Positions 47,684 through 55,739 of a stretch of 64,000 nucleotides of DNA are shown piece by piece. The notes under the pieces are model-generated. The model was not told where the DNA came from. It worked only from the letters and a program-made list of their open reading frames with translations, and made no database searches. The stretch comes from Streptomyces flaveolus (GTDB lineage: Bacteria > Actinomycetota > Actinomycetes > Streptomycetales > Streptomycetaceae). Where the stretch lies: the NCBI RefSeq assembly GCF_014648815.1, contig NZ_BMRV01000008.1, positions 186,001 through 250,000 on the forward strand. Reading direction: 5' to 3'. The position numbers and the translations under genes are program-made. Numbering within the stretch: position 1 is the first letter of the stretch; every line of letters starts with the position of its first letter.

Positions 47684-49426
47684 TCAGTCCCCGTGCTTGC
47701 CGATCGGGTCGCCCTCCACCTCCGTGCCGGCGCCCGGGCCGATGCGGATCTCGAAGTCGCCGTCGTACTGCTGGTGGCCCGCGATGACGGCCAGTTCGAC
47801 GGCCTCGGAGCCCATCTCGCCGCGCACGATGAGCGGATCCCTGCGCAGGTCGCGCATGAGGGCGATACACATGAAGATCATCACGATGACGAACGGCGCC
47901 GCCGCGAGGATCGTGAGGTTCTGCAGGCCGGTCAGCGCGTCGCCCTGGCCGCTGCCGACCAGCAGCATGATGGCGGCGACGGCGCCGGTGACCACGCCCC
48001 AGAACACGACCACCCGGCGGCTGGGTTCGAGCGCGCCCTTCTGCGAGAGGGTGCCCATCACGATCGAGGCCGCGTCGGCGCCGGAGACGAAGAAGATGCC
48101 GACGAGGATCATCACCAGCAGGCTGGTGACGGTGGCGACGGGGAACTCCTGGAGGACGGCGAACAGCTGGCCCTCGGGCGTCGAGTCGCCGCCGAGCCGG
48201 TCCTGCTCCTGGAGCTTCATCGCCGAGCCGCCGAAGATCGCGAACCAGACCAGGCTGACCGTGCTGGGCACGAGGATGACGCCGCCGATGAACTGCCGGA
48301 TCGTCCGCCCCCGGCTGATGCGGGCGATGAACATGCCGACGAAGGGCGTCCAGGAGATCCACCAGGCCCAGTAGAAGACGGTCCAGCTGCCCAGCCAGTC
48401 GGCGACGCCCTTGCCGCCGCTGGCCTCGGTGCGGCCGGCCAGCTGGGGCAGGTCGCCGAGGTAGGCGAAGACCGAGGTGGGCAGCAGGTCGAGGACGACG
48501 ATGGTCGGGCCCGCGACGAACACGAACACCGCGAGGATCAGGGCCAGCACCATGTTGGTGTTGGACAGCCACTGGATGCCCTTCTCCACACCGGAGATCG
48601 CGGAGGCCACGAACGCGACGGTCAGCACCGCGATGATGGAGACGAGCAGTCCGGTGCTGACCTCGTCCAGCCAGTCCAGCTTCTCCACGCCGGAGCCGAT
48701 CTGCAGCGCGCCGAGGCCGAGCGAGGCGGCGGAGCCGAAGACGGTCGCGATGATCGCGAGCATGTCGATGATCCGGCCGCCGACACCGTTGGCGTTCTTC
48801 TCGCCGATGAGCGGGGTGAACACGGCGCTGATGGTCTGGCGGCGGCGCCTTCGGAAGGTGCTGTAGGCGATGCCGAGTCCGACCACGGCGTAGATCGCCC
48901 ACGGGTGGAGCGTCCAGTGGAACAGGGTGGTGGCCATGGCCGTCTCCATGCGTTCGCCGGAGTCGGCCGGGGAGGTGCCCGGCGGGGGCGTCGTGTAGTG
49001 CGCCAGCGGCTCGCTGACGCCGTAGAACATCAGGCCGATACCCATGCCCGCGCTGAACATCATCGCGACCCAGGACACCGTGCGGAACTCGGGTTCCTCG
49101 CCCTCGGCGCCGAGGTGGATCCGGCCGTAGCGGCTGGCCGCGAGCCAGAGGGCGAAGACGACGAATCCGGAGGCGGCCAGCATGAACGCCCAGCCACCGT
49201 TGTGCATCAGGCCACCGAGCATGCTGGTGGAGACGTCCTCCAGCGAGTCGGTGAAGGCGGCGCCCCAGATGACGAAGGCGAGGGTCAGGGCAGCCGTGAC
49301 GCCGAAGACGACCCGGTCGGTCCGGGGGTGCTCATCCTGCCCGGAAAGGCCCGCTTCCGCACCCGGAAGCGTGCCTCTTTCGTGGTGTTCCTCGTCGCTC
49401 GGTCGGTCCTGTGTCACAGGCGGCAC
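47684..49426 (-). CDS. BCCT-family betaine/choline/carnitine transporter
   Basis: A 580-residue inner membrane transporter with about 12 helices. The hallmark TM8 motif is YWAWWISWTPFVGMFIARIS. The glycine stretch in TM3 is MFSAGMGIGLMFYGVSEP, a form seen in proton- or sodium-coupled BCCT members. About 35 polar N-terminal residues and 60 C-terminal residues extend into the cytoplasm; such tails sense osmotic strength in BetP. GTG at 49426; a GTG three codons later is equally well placed after AAAGG. It lies 71 bases downstream of the M14 peptidase gene on the same strand. Confidence 0.94.
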   Translation of the reverse strand: MPPVTQDRPSDEEHHERGTLPGAEAGLSGQDEHPRTDRVVFGVTAALTLAFVIWGAAFTDSLEDVSTSMLGGLMHNGGWAFMLAASGFVVFALWLAASRYGRIHLGAEGEEPEFRTVSWVAMMFSAGMGIGLMFYGVSEPLAHYTTPPPGTSPADSGERMETAMATTLFHWTLHPWAIYAVVGLGIAYSTFRRRRRQTISAVFTPLIGEKNANGVGGRIIDMLAIIATVFGSAASLGLGALQIGSGVEKLDWLDEVSTGLLVSIIAVLTVAFVASAISGVEKGIQWLSNTNMVLALILAVFVFVAGPTIVVLDLLPTSVFAYLGDLPQLAGRTEASGGKGVADWLGSWTVFYWAWWISWTPFVGMFIARISRGRTIRQFIGGVILVPSTVSLVWFAIFGGSAMKLQEQDRLGGDSTPEGQLFAVLQEFPVATVTSLLVMILVGIFFVSGADAASIVMGTLSQKGALEPSRRVVVFWGVVTGAVAAIMLLVGSGQGDALTGLQNLTILAAAPFVIVMIFMCIALMRDLRRDPLIVRGEMGSEAVELAVIAGHQQYDGDFEIRIGPGAGTEVEGDPIGKHGD

Positions 49427-49497
49427 CTTTCCCTTCGGTGAGGCCGAAAATAGTCCTCTGCTACGCCCTTACCACGTGTGACGCGGAACTCACCTCC

Positions 49498-50781
49498 TCA
49501 GCAGCGGGTGTCGGGTTCGCCCACCGTCAGGTGGTACGCGGCGCGACCGTCCAGGAGCAGCGGCACGAGGGCGCGCAGCGGCTGGCGCAGCGGCACCCGG
49601 GCCCCCTCGCCGTCCGGCCGCACCTGTACGCCGTGCAGGGCGAGTTCGTCCTTGACCTCGGCGTACTGGCCGGCGGTGAGCCGGTAGGCGCAGGGCGGGT
49701 CCTGGATCACCTCGGCGGGTCCGGCCGGGTCGTTGTCGGCGCCGCCGAGGTAGACCGGGCCGGTGTCGGCCCGGCCGGTCCGACGGGCGGCGCCGGTGGC
49801 CGCCTCGATGGGCCCGCGCCGCTCGTCCGCGTGGCGGAAAAGGCCCCCCAGGGCGGCGAGCTGGGAACGCACCCTGCGCCGGTTGTTCAGCGCCTCGTCC
49901 TGCCGCTCCGCGTCGGTGAGGGGGTCGACGCGGCTCTCGATGAGCAGGCCGACGGCGTGCTTGACGCCGGACATGTTGCGCAGGATGCGCTCCTGGCCGT
50001 CGCCGGCGGTCTGCTTGACCGGGTCGCCGGTGACCGGGTCGGTCCAGATGCCGTAAGTGCCGGTCGAGTACCCGGCGTTCTCGGCGGCGGGACGGACGTA
50101 GGCACCGGACAGCATGCGGGCCTCGTCGTGCACCGCCGGGTCGGTGTTGAGGTTGCGGGGCCAGAGGTCGAACAGGTCCTTGTCGTAGTACGGGGGTGTG
50201 GCGCCGTACTCGTGCAGATCGTAGAGGACGTCGGGCTGCCGGTCGCGGATCACGGCGGCCAGGGCGCGTGCCTCGGCGGTGCGCAGGGCGAGGTGGTCGC
50301 GGTTGACGTCCACGCCGTCGCTGTTGCCGCGGGTGTCGGCGGCACGGCCGTCGGGGTTGGCGGTGGGCACGACCAGCACGGTGGTGCGGTCCAGGAAGCG
50401 CCGGGTCCGCCGGTCCGTGGCGTAGGCCAGGTCGCGGACGGTGGACAGGCAGGCCTCGCGGCCGGAGGGCTCGTCGCCGTGCTGACTACACACGAGGAGC
50501 ACCGTGTTCGGGGCGGTGCGCCTGCCGACGGTCACGAGCTGGACCGGGCGGTCCTGCTGCGTCGTGCCGATGCGGTCGACCGTGACCCGTCCGCTCGCCC
50601 GGTCGACGGCGGACAGGAACGCCTGCTCCTCGGGCTGGGTGGTCCAGCGGGCGCCGTGGGACGTCTCGAAGCCGGTGCGGGGCGGCTGGTGCTGCGAGGA
50701 ACCCGCGGCGTGGGCCGGGGCGGTGAGGAGGGACGCGGTGAGGGCCGTGACGGTGACGGTGAGGGTGCGCAGGCGGTTCAT
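49498..50781 (-). CDS. Secreted M14-family zinc carboxypeptidase
   Basis: A 427-residue exported metallopeptidase. A signal peptide (MNRLRTLTVTVTALTASLLT then APAHAA) is followed by the M14 fold. Zinc ligands are in CSQHGDEPSGRE (HxxE) and the later His in YDLHEYGA. NPDGRAADTRGNSDGVDVNRDH carries the substrate Asn-Arg pair. The proposed catalytic Glu lies in LLIESRVD. ATG with GGAGG upstream, overlapping the stop of a possible small frame. The product should cleave C-terminal residues from peptides or peptidoglycan stems outside the cell. Confidence 0.92.
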   Translation of the reverse strand: MNRLRTLTVTVTALTASLLTAPAHAAGSSQHQPPRTGFETSHGARWTTQPEEQAFLSAVDRASGRVTVDRIGTTQQDRPVQLVTVGRRTAPNTVLLVCSQHGDEPSGREACLSTVRDLAYATDRRTRRFLDRTTVLVVPTANPDGRAADTRGNSDGVDVNRDHLALRTAEARALAAVIRDRQPDVLYDLHEYGATPPYYDKDLFDLWPRNLNTDPAVHDEARMLSGAYVRPAAENAGYSTGTYGIWTDPVTGDPVKQTAGDGQERILRNMSGVKHAVGLLIESRVDPLTDAERQDEALNNRRRVRSQLAALGGLFRHADERRGPIEAATGAARRTGRADTGPVYLGGADNDPAGPAEVIQDPPCAYRLTAGQYAEVKDELALHGVQVRPDGEGARVPLRQPLRALVPLLLDGRAAYHLTVGEPDTRC

Positions 50782-51047
50782 CGGCCTCCGTTCGGGACAC
50801 GGTGCATGGTGTGCGGCGCACTTACGCCGTCCGTGGATGTGGCGGCGGGGGCCTGGCCGGCGGTGCCCCGGGCGGACCCGGTGGTGCCGCCGACGAACGG
50901 TACGCGGACCGGCGTGCGCGAGGGGTCCGCGGTGCGTGTCGGCGTGTCGGCACGGCGAGCCGGGGTGCGGGCGGGACGCGTGGGGAGGGTGGCCGTGGCC
51001 GGCGTCGCGAGCGGTCTCCAGGTCGTGAGGCGCGTGCGTTTCGGCAT
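50778..51047 (-). CDS. Hypothetical 89-residue Thr/Arg/Pro-rich frame, coupled to the M14 gene
   Basis: A frame from ATG 51047 ends in an ATGA overlap with the M14 start. It has about 85 percent G/C at third positions, as real genes here do. The product (MPKRTRLTTWRPLATPATAT and on) is low-complexity, basic, without a recognisable domain. No good ribosome site. It may be a small gene, or the M14 leader read in an open frame by chance. The rest of the 50782-51236 region shows nothing else. Confidence 0.3.
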   Translation of the reverse strand: MPKRTRLTTWRPLATPATATLPTRPARTPARRADTPTRTADPSRTPVRVPFVGGTTGSARGTAGQAPAATSTDGVSAPHTMHRVPNGGR

Positions 51048-51236
51048 GCGCGGGACGGTACATCGGTCAACTGCTGTACAGAAGAGGGCGTCCGGAGGCT
51101 GCTGGGGCCCGCGCGGCGGGTGTCTCATGTCGGCCGGATGACGATCATGTGACCGGAGTGGCCGTGGACATGACTGGGCACACAGGGGCTGAATAGGCTC
51201 CGAACAGTCCTCGTACCCCTACGACTTGGAGCTTTC

Positions 51237-52730
51237 GTGCACCGCAGACTCATCGTGCCGGGCGCACTGGGCGCCGCCTCCCTCATGCTGGCGATCCCGG
51301 CGTCGGCGGCGGCCCACTCCCCCGGCGCTCCGGGCATCGGCGACCCCTACTACCCGGCGTACGGCAACGGCGGCTACGACGTCTCCCACTACGACCTGCG
51401 CCTGAAGTACCAGCCGGCGACCGACCGCCTGGAGGGGACGGCGACGATCCTGGCCCGCACCACACAGGATCTGTCGCGTTTCGACCTGGACTTCCTGCTG
51501 GACGTCGGCGAGGTGCGGGTGAACGGCGCCAAGGCGTCGTTCACGACGTCGGGCGAACACGAGCTGGAGATCACCCCGAAGAGCCCGCTGCGCAAGGGCA
51601 CGCCCGTCACCGTCGTGGTGCGCTACAGCGGGGTGCCGTCCTCGAAGCAGGCGTACGGCTTCACCAGCTGGCACCGCACCCCCGACGGCGGCGTCGGCGC
51701 GAACGAGCCCGAGGCGGCCTGGTGGTGGTTCCCCAGCAACGACCATCCGCTCGACAAGGCCACCTACGACGTGTCCGTGCAGGTGCCGGACGGCACCCAG
51801 GCCATCTCCAACGGCACCCTCCAGTCCAGCAGCTCGCGCCTGGGCTGGACCCGCTTCACCTGGCGGTCGGACAAGCCGCAGGCCACGTATCTCGCCACTC
51901 TGGCGGTCGGGAAGTTCGACCTCACCACCGGCACGACCGAGAGCGGCATCCCGGTCGTCAACGCCTACAGCAAGGACCTGGGCGCCAACGACGGCGCGGC
52001 GCGGGCCAGCGTGGAGCGGACCGGGGAGATCGCCGACTGGCTGAGCGGCTACTTCGGGCCGTACCCCTACAACGCGCTCGGCGGGTATGTGCCCAACACG
52101 ACCACCGGGTACGCGCTGGAGACGCAGACCCGTCCGTTCTACAGCCCGCGGCAGTTCGCGAACGGGTCGAACGTCTCCGTCGTCGTCCACGAGCTGGCCC
52201 ACCAGTGGTACGGCGACCTGGTGTCCGTGCACGGCTGGAAGGACATCTGGATCAACGAGGGCTTCGCGCGGTACGCCCAGTGGCTCTGGTCCGAGCACGA
52301 GGGCGAGGGCACGGCGCAGGAGCTCGCCGACTACACGTACGCGTCGCACCCGGCGGACGACCCGTTCTGGACGGTGCGGCCCGGTGACCCCGGGCCGGAG
52401 AACCAGTTCGACATCGCGGTCTACGACCGGGGTGCGCTGGCCGTGCAGGCGCTGCGCAACGAGATCGGCGACGAGGCCTTCTTCGAGGTCCTGAAGGGCT
52501 GGCCGCAGCGGTACGCCTACGGCAACGCGTCGGTCGCCGACTTCCAGCGGTACGCCGAGGAGGTGTCCGGCAGGCCGCTGGCCGCGCTGTTCGACACCTG
52601 GCTGTTCCAGCCGTCGAAGCCGGCCGCGCCGGCGGCCCGCGCGGCGTCCCTCGCGAAGGCGTCGGTCGCGCCCGCACAGCCGCGGTCGTGGAAGAAGATC
52701 GCCGCGACGAACGACGTGCACGAGCACTGA
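51237..52730 (+). CDS. Secreted M1-family aminopeptidase
   Basis: A 497-residue exported zinc metallopeptidase. A signal peptide (MHRRLIVPGALGAASLMLAI, cleaved near ASAAA) precedes the N-terminal beta domain (HYDLRLKYQPATDRLEGTAT). The catalytic domain has HELAHQWYGD and the distal Glu in WINEGFARY, which complete the HExxH-x18-E site. The exopeptidase motif GAMEN is not in its classic form; GYALETQT stands at that place, so substrate preference may differ. GTG start with GGAG upstream. Single gene with a terminator. Confidence 0.93.
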   Translation: MHRRLIVPGALGAASLMLAIPASAAAHSPGAPGIGDPYYPAYGNGGYDVSHYDLRLKYQPATDRLEGTATILARTTQDLSRFDLDFLLDVGEVRVNGAKASFTTSGEHELEITPKSPLRKGTPVTVVVRYSGVPSSKQAYGFTSWHRTPDGGVGANEPEAAWWWFPSNDHPLDKATYDVSVQVPDGTQAISNGTLQSSSSRLGWTRFTWRSDKPQATYLATLAVGKFDLTTGTTESGIPVVNAYSKDLGANDGAARASVERTGEIADWLSGYFGPYPYNALGGYVPNTTTGYALETQTRPFYSPRQFANGSNVSVVVHELAHQWYGDLVSVHGWKDIWINEGFARYAQWLWSEHEGEGTAQELADYTYASHPADDPFWTVRPGDPGPENQFDIAVYDRGALAVQALRNEIGDEAFFEVLKGWPQRYAYGNASVADFQRYAEEVSGRPLAALFDTWLFQPSKPAAPAARAASLAKASVAPAQPRSWKKIAATNDVHEH

Positions 52731-52737
52731 GGGCCCC

Positions 52738-52766
52738 GGGACGGCGTCCGCCTCAGGCGCCGTCCC
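52738..52766. terminator. Hairpin shared by convergent M1 and macrodomain genes
   Basis: GGGACGGCG (52738-52746) pairs with CGCCGTCCC (52758-52766). The loop itself can fold further. It spans the end of the macrodomain gene and begins 8 bases after the M1 stop, so it may stop both transcripts. Confidence 0.7.
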
Positions 52767-53238
52767 CGTGGTCGTACACGGTCACGGACAGGCCCTGCCG
52801 CGTGAGTCGCTCCCTGACGAGCGGCTCCACGCGGGACCACTTCCCGCCGGCCAGTCCGCAGCCGATGCGGGGCATGTGCACGGAGGCGTTCAGCTCGGCC
52901 GCGCGGCCGGCGAGGCGGCCGAGGGCGGTGTCGATCGCCTCGTAGCGCACCGGGACGCCCTTGCTGCCGGTCCTCATGCCGTGCTGGCCGATCATGTTGG
53001 CCACCCACACGTACGGCTCGACCCGGACGAGCTGGACGGCGCCGAGACCGAAGTCGTTCGACGCGCGGTCGCGGTGCCAGGCGCGGTAGGCCGCCTCCGG
53101 TTCCGGCCAACGGCGGGACACGGCCAGGACGAAGCCCTTGCCCCAGCCGCCGAGGTCGTTGCAGACATGGGCGATCACCTTGACGCCCTTGGCCGACGGG
53201 GCGGTGGCGTCACCACGGACGTACGCGATCTCCGGCAT
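52753..53238 (-). CDS. Macrodomain (ADP-ribose-binding) protein
   Basis: A 161-residue single macrodomain of the Poa1p/ALC1-like type. YVRGDATAP and VIAHVCNDLGGWGKGFVLAV form the ADP-ribose site, followed by VANMIGQHG and the phosphate loop MPRIGCGLAGGKW. Related proteins hydrolyse ADP-ribose-1''-phosphate or remove ADP-ribose from proteins. ATG start at 53238. Downstream of the amino acid permease on the opposite side of a 42-base gap, same strand. Confidence 0.92.
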   Translation of the reverse strand: MPEIAYVRGDATAPSAKGVKVIAHVCNDLGGWGKGFVLAVSRRWPEPEAAYRAWHRDRASNDFGLGAVQLVRVEPYVWVANMIGQHGMRTGSKGVPVRYEAIDTALGRLAGRAAELNASVHMPRIGCGLAGGKWSRVEPLVRERLTRQGLSVTVYDHGDGA

Positions 53239-53280
53239 GACACCACCGTAGGGGCCGCCACTGACAGCGGCCCCGGTCCG

Positions 53281-54747
53281 CTAGCCGCTCAGCCGGCTGA
53301 GCTCCTGGTCGGCGTTGAGCGCCACCCGGCGGCGGACGCCGAACCAGCCGACGACCAGCATCAGCGCGATCACCGGGATCAGCAGGAGGGTCCAGCGGCC
53401 GATCTCGGGATCGTTGCCCATCAAGCAGAGCACCGCCACGAGGAAGGCGATCGTGACGATCTCCGTGACCGGGCTGCCGGGCAGGCGGAAGTGCGGGCGG
53501 GTGACCAGGCCGGCGCGGGCGCGGCGGACGAAGACCAGGTGGCAGATCATGATGATCACCCAGGTGCTGATGATGCCGAGGGAGGCGACGTTCAGCACGA
53601 TCTCGAAGGCCTTGCTCGGCATCAGGTAGTTCAGGCCCACGCCGAGCACACAGATGCCGCAGGTCAGCAGGATGCCGCCGTAGGGGACCTGGCTGCGGCT
53701 CATCACGCGGGTGAACTTGGGCGCGGACCCCGCCATCGCCATGGAGCGCAGGATGCGGCCGGTGGAGTACAGGCCGGAGTTCAGGGAGGACATCGCCGCG
53801 GTGAGGACGACGAGGTTCATCACGTCACCGGCCGCCGGGACGCCGACCTTGGACAGGACGGTCACGAAGGGGCTCTCGTCGCCGGAGTAGAGCGAGCCGG
53901 GCAGCAGCAGGGCCAGCAGGACGACCGAGCCGACGTAGAAGAGGGCGACGCGCCACATGATCGAGTTCACCGCGCGCGGGACGACCTTCTCGGGCTCGGC
54001 GGTCTCGCCCGCGGCGACGCCGACCAGTTCCAGGGCCGCGTACGCGAAGATCACGCCCTGCATGACGAGCACCACGGGCATCACCCCGTGCGGGAGGATG
54101 CCGCCGTGGTCGGTGATCATGCTGACGCCGGGGGTGTAGCCGCCGACGTCGTGCTGGGTGGCCAGCAGGAAGATGCCGATCAGCATGAAGCCGACCAGGG
54201 TGGCGACCTTGATGATCGCGAACCAGAACTCCATCTCGCCGAAGATCTTCACCGAGATGAGGTTCACGGCCAGGACCACCGCGAGGGCGGCCAGGGCGAG
54301 CACCCATTGCGGGATGCTCGTGAACAGGCTCCAGTAGTGCGTGTACAGCGCGATCGCGGTGATGTCGGCGATGCCGGTGGTCGACCAGTTCAGGAAGTAC
54401 ATCCAGCCGGCGACGTAGGCGCCCTTCTCGCCGAGGAACTCGCGCGCGTACGACACGAAGGACCCGGAGGAGGGCCGGTAGAGCACGAGCTCGCCGAGCG
54501 CCCTGACGACGAAGAAGGCGAAGACGCCGCAGACGAGATAGGCGATGGCGAGCGCCGGGCCCGCGTCGCGCAGCCGTCCGCCGGCGCCGAGGAAGAGGCC
54601 GGTGCCGATCGCGCCGCCGATGGCGATCATGTTGACGTGGCGGGCCTTGAGGTCCTTGCTGTAACCGGCGTCGCCCGCGTCCGCGGGTGTCCCGGCCGCC
54701 TGGGGATGGGCGGCGGCCTGTGCCGTGTCGACGGCGTCCTTGCTCAC
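53281..54747 (-). CDS. APC-superfamily amino acid permease (AAT type)
   Basis: A 488-residue membrane transporter with 12 predicted helices. The first helix carries HVNMIAIGGAIGTGLFLGAG, the AAT family signature. Further landmarks are YRPSSGSFVSYAREFLGEKG and ALELVGVAAGETAEPEKVVP, conserved in asparagine, phenylalanine and D-serine/glycine permeases. The closest function by eye is an L-asparagine or D-alanine/glycine permease, but substrate is unresolved. Start GTG at 54747; longer upstream readings lack family residues. Divergent from the MerR gene. Confidence 0.9.
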   Translation of the reverse strand: MSKDAVDTAQAAAHPQAAGTPADAGDAGYSKDLKARHVNMIAIGGAIGTGLFLGAGGRLRDAGPALAIAYLVCGVFAFFVVRALGELVLYRPSSGSFVSYAREFLGEKGAYVAGWMYFLNWSTTGIADITAIALYTHYWSLFTSIPQWVLALAALAVVLAVNLISVKIFGEMEFWFAIIKVATLVGFMLIGIFLLATQHDVGGYTPGVSMITDHGGILPHGVMPVVLVMQGVIFAYAALELVGVAAGETAEPEKVVPRAVNSIMWRVALFYVGSVVLLALLLPGSLYSGDESPFVTVLSKVGVPAAGDVMNLVVLTAAMSSLNSGLYSTGRILRSMAMAGSAPKFTRVMSRSQVPYGGILLTCGICVLGVGLNYLMPSKAFEIVLNVASLGIISTWVIIMICHLVFVRRARAGLVTRPHFRLPGSPVTEIVTIAFLVAVLCLMGNDPEIGRWTLLLIPVIALMLVVGWFGVRRRVALNADQELSRLSG

Positions 54748-54942
54748 GGGTGGTTCCACTCTCTGGTGCGCCCGGGCGGGGTACACCCGGGTCGTCCGTA
54801 CAGTGACTAGGCCCGCACCACCCTTCGCGGCACAGACCAAGGCAGCACCTTCCCACGACCCTGCGTTCGCATGCGGTGGCTCATGTCACACAGCGTGACT
54901 TCTCACAGGACCCGCCGGACGCCTTCACGTGGGGCCCATGAG

Positions 54943-54972
54943 GTGTCACAGCGTTGGTGAGACAGCGATACT
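54943..54972 (+). promoter_or_regulatory. Promoter and operator-like dyad of the MerR gene
   Basis: GATACT (54967-54972) lies 7 bases before the ATG and fits a -10 element of a leaderless gene. Immediately upstream, GTGTCAC (54943-54949) and GTGAGAC (54957-54963) form a near-perfect inverted repeat with a 7-base centre. MerR proteins bind such dyads between -35 and -10. A related sequence, TCAC-ACAGC-GTGA, lies near 54885, closer to the divergent permease. Confidence 0.5.
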
Positions 54973-54979
54973 GCTGCAC

Positions 54980-55702
54980 ATGACGACGAGCGACACCGGG
55001 GAGCCGACCCTCACCATCGACGAGCTGGCCGCGCGGACCGGCGTCACGGTGCGCACGGTCCGTTTCTACGGCACCAAGGGTCTGCTGCCGCCGCCGGTGA
55101 TCGGCCCGCGGCGGGTCGGGCACTACGGCCGGGAGCACCTGGCCCGGCTGGCGCTGATCGAGGAGCTTCAGCACCAGGGCATGACGCTGGCCGCGATCGA
55201 GCGGTATCTGAAGCGGCTGCCGCCGGACCTGACCGCCCACGACCTCGCGCTGCACCGTGCGGTGGTGGCCTCCTGGGCGCCTCAGACGGTGGAGCGGGTC
55301 ACGCGCGAGGAGCTGGGCCGGCGGGCCGGGCGGCCGCTGACCGACGAGGAGGTGGACCGGCTGGCGGAGATGGACATCGTCGTGCGGGACGGCGAGGCGG
55401 GCGGCGCGGACGCCTACCGCGTCGACGCGGGGCTGCTCCGGCTCGGCGTCGAGCTGCTCGACGTACCCCTGTCCCCCGAGACGGTCCTCGCCGCGCGCAC
55501 GGCTCTGCTCGAACACTCCCGCGCCGCCGCGCGCGACCTGTCGCGGCTGCTGCGCGACGCGGTCGCCGAGCGCGACGCGCGGGACGTGCGGTCCCTGTCC
55601 GCCCACATGCACCCGATCGTGGTGCAGGCGCTGCTGACCACCTTCCAGCGATCGCTGCGGGACGAGCTGCGGGAGTGGCTCGACACCGACGGCGAGTGCT
55701 GA
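54980..55702 (+). CDS. MerR-family transcriptional regulator, leaderless
   Basis: A 240-residue regulator. The winged helix is at residues 10-80: LTIDELAARTGVTVRTVRFY-GTKGLLPPP, then GHYGREHLARLALIEELQHQ-GMTLAAIERYL. The C-terminal 150 residues are helical without Cys pairs, so an organic or regulatory ligand is likelier than a metal. ATG at 54980 directly follows a -10 element by 7 bases. Candidate targets are itself, the divergent amino acid permease, or the convergent fatty-acid oxidation operon. Confidence 0.9.
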   Translation: MTTSDTGEPTLTIDELAARTGVTVRTVRFYGTKGLLPPPVIGPRRVGHYGREHLARLALIEELQHQGMTLAAIERYLKRLPPDLTAHDLALHRAVVASWAPQTVERVTREELGRRAGRPLTDEEVDRLAEMDIVVRDGEAGGADAYRVDAGLLRLGVELLDVPLSPETVLAARTALLEHSRAAARDLSRLLRDAVAERDARDVRSLSAHMHPIVVQALLTTFQRSLRDELREWLDTDGEC

Positions 55703-55739
55703 GGGGCCCCAGTCGCTCGCCGCCGGTGGGAGGTCGCCG

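Noticed and set aside
45537..48902. The N-terminal extension of the ABC-F frame, giving 1670 codons
   Set aside because: The extension runs antisense or out of frame through the DAO and BCCT genes. The ABC-F protein begins cleanly at 45536 with family sequence.
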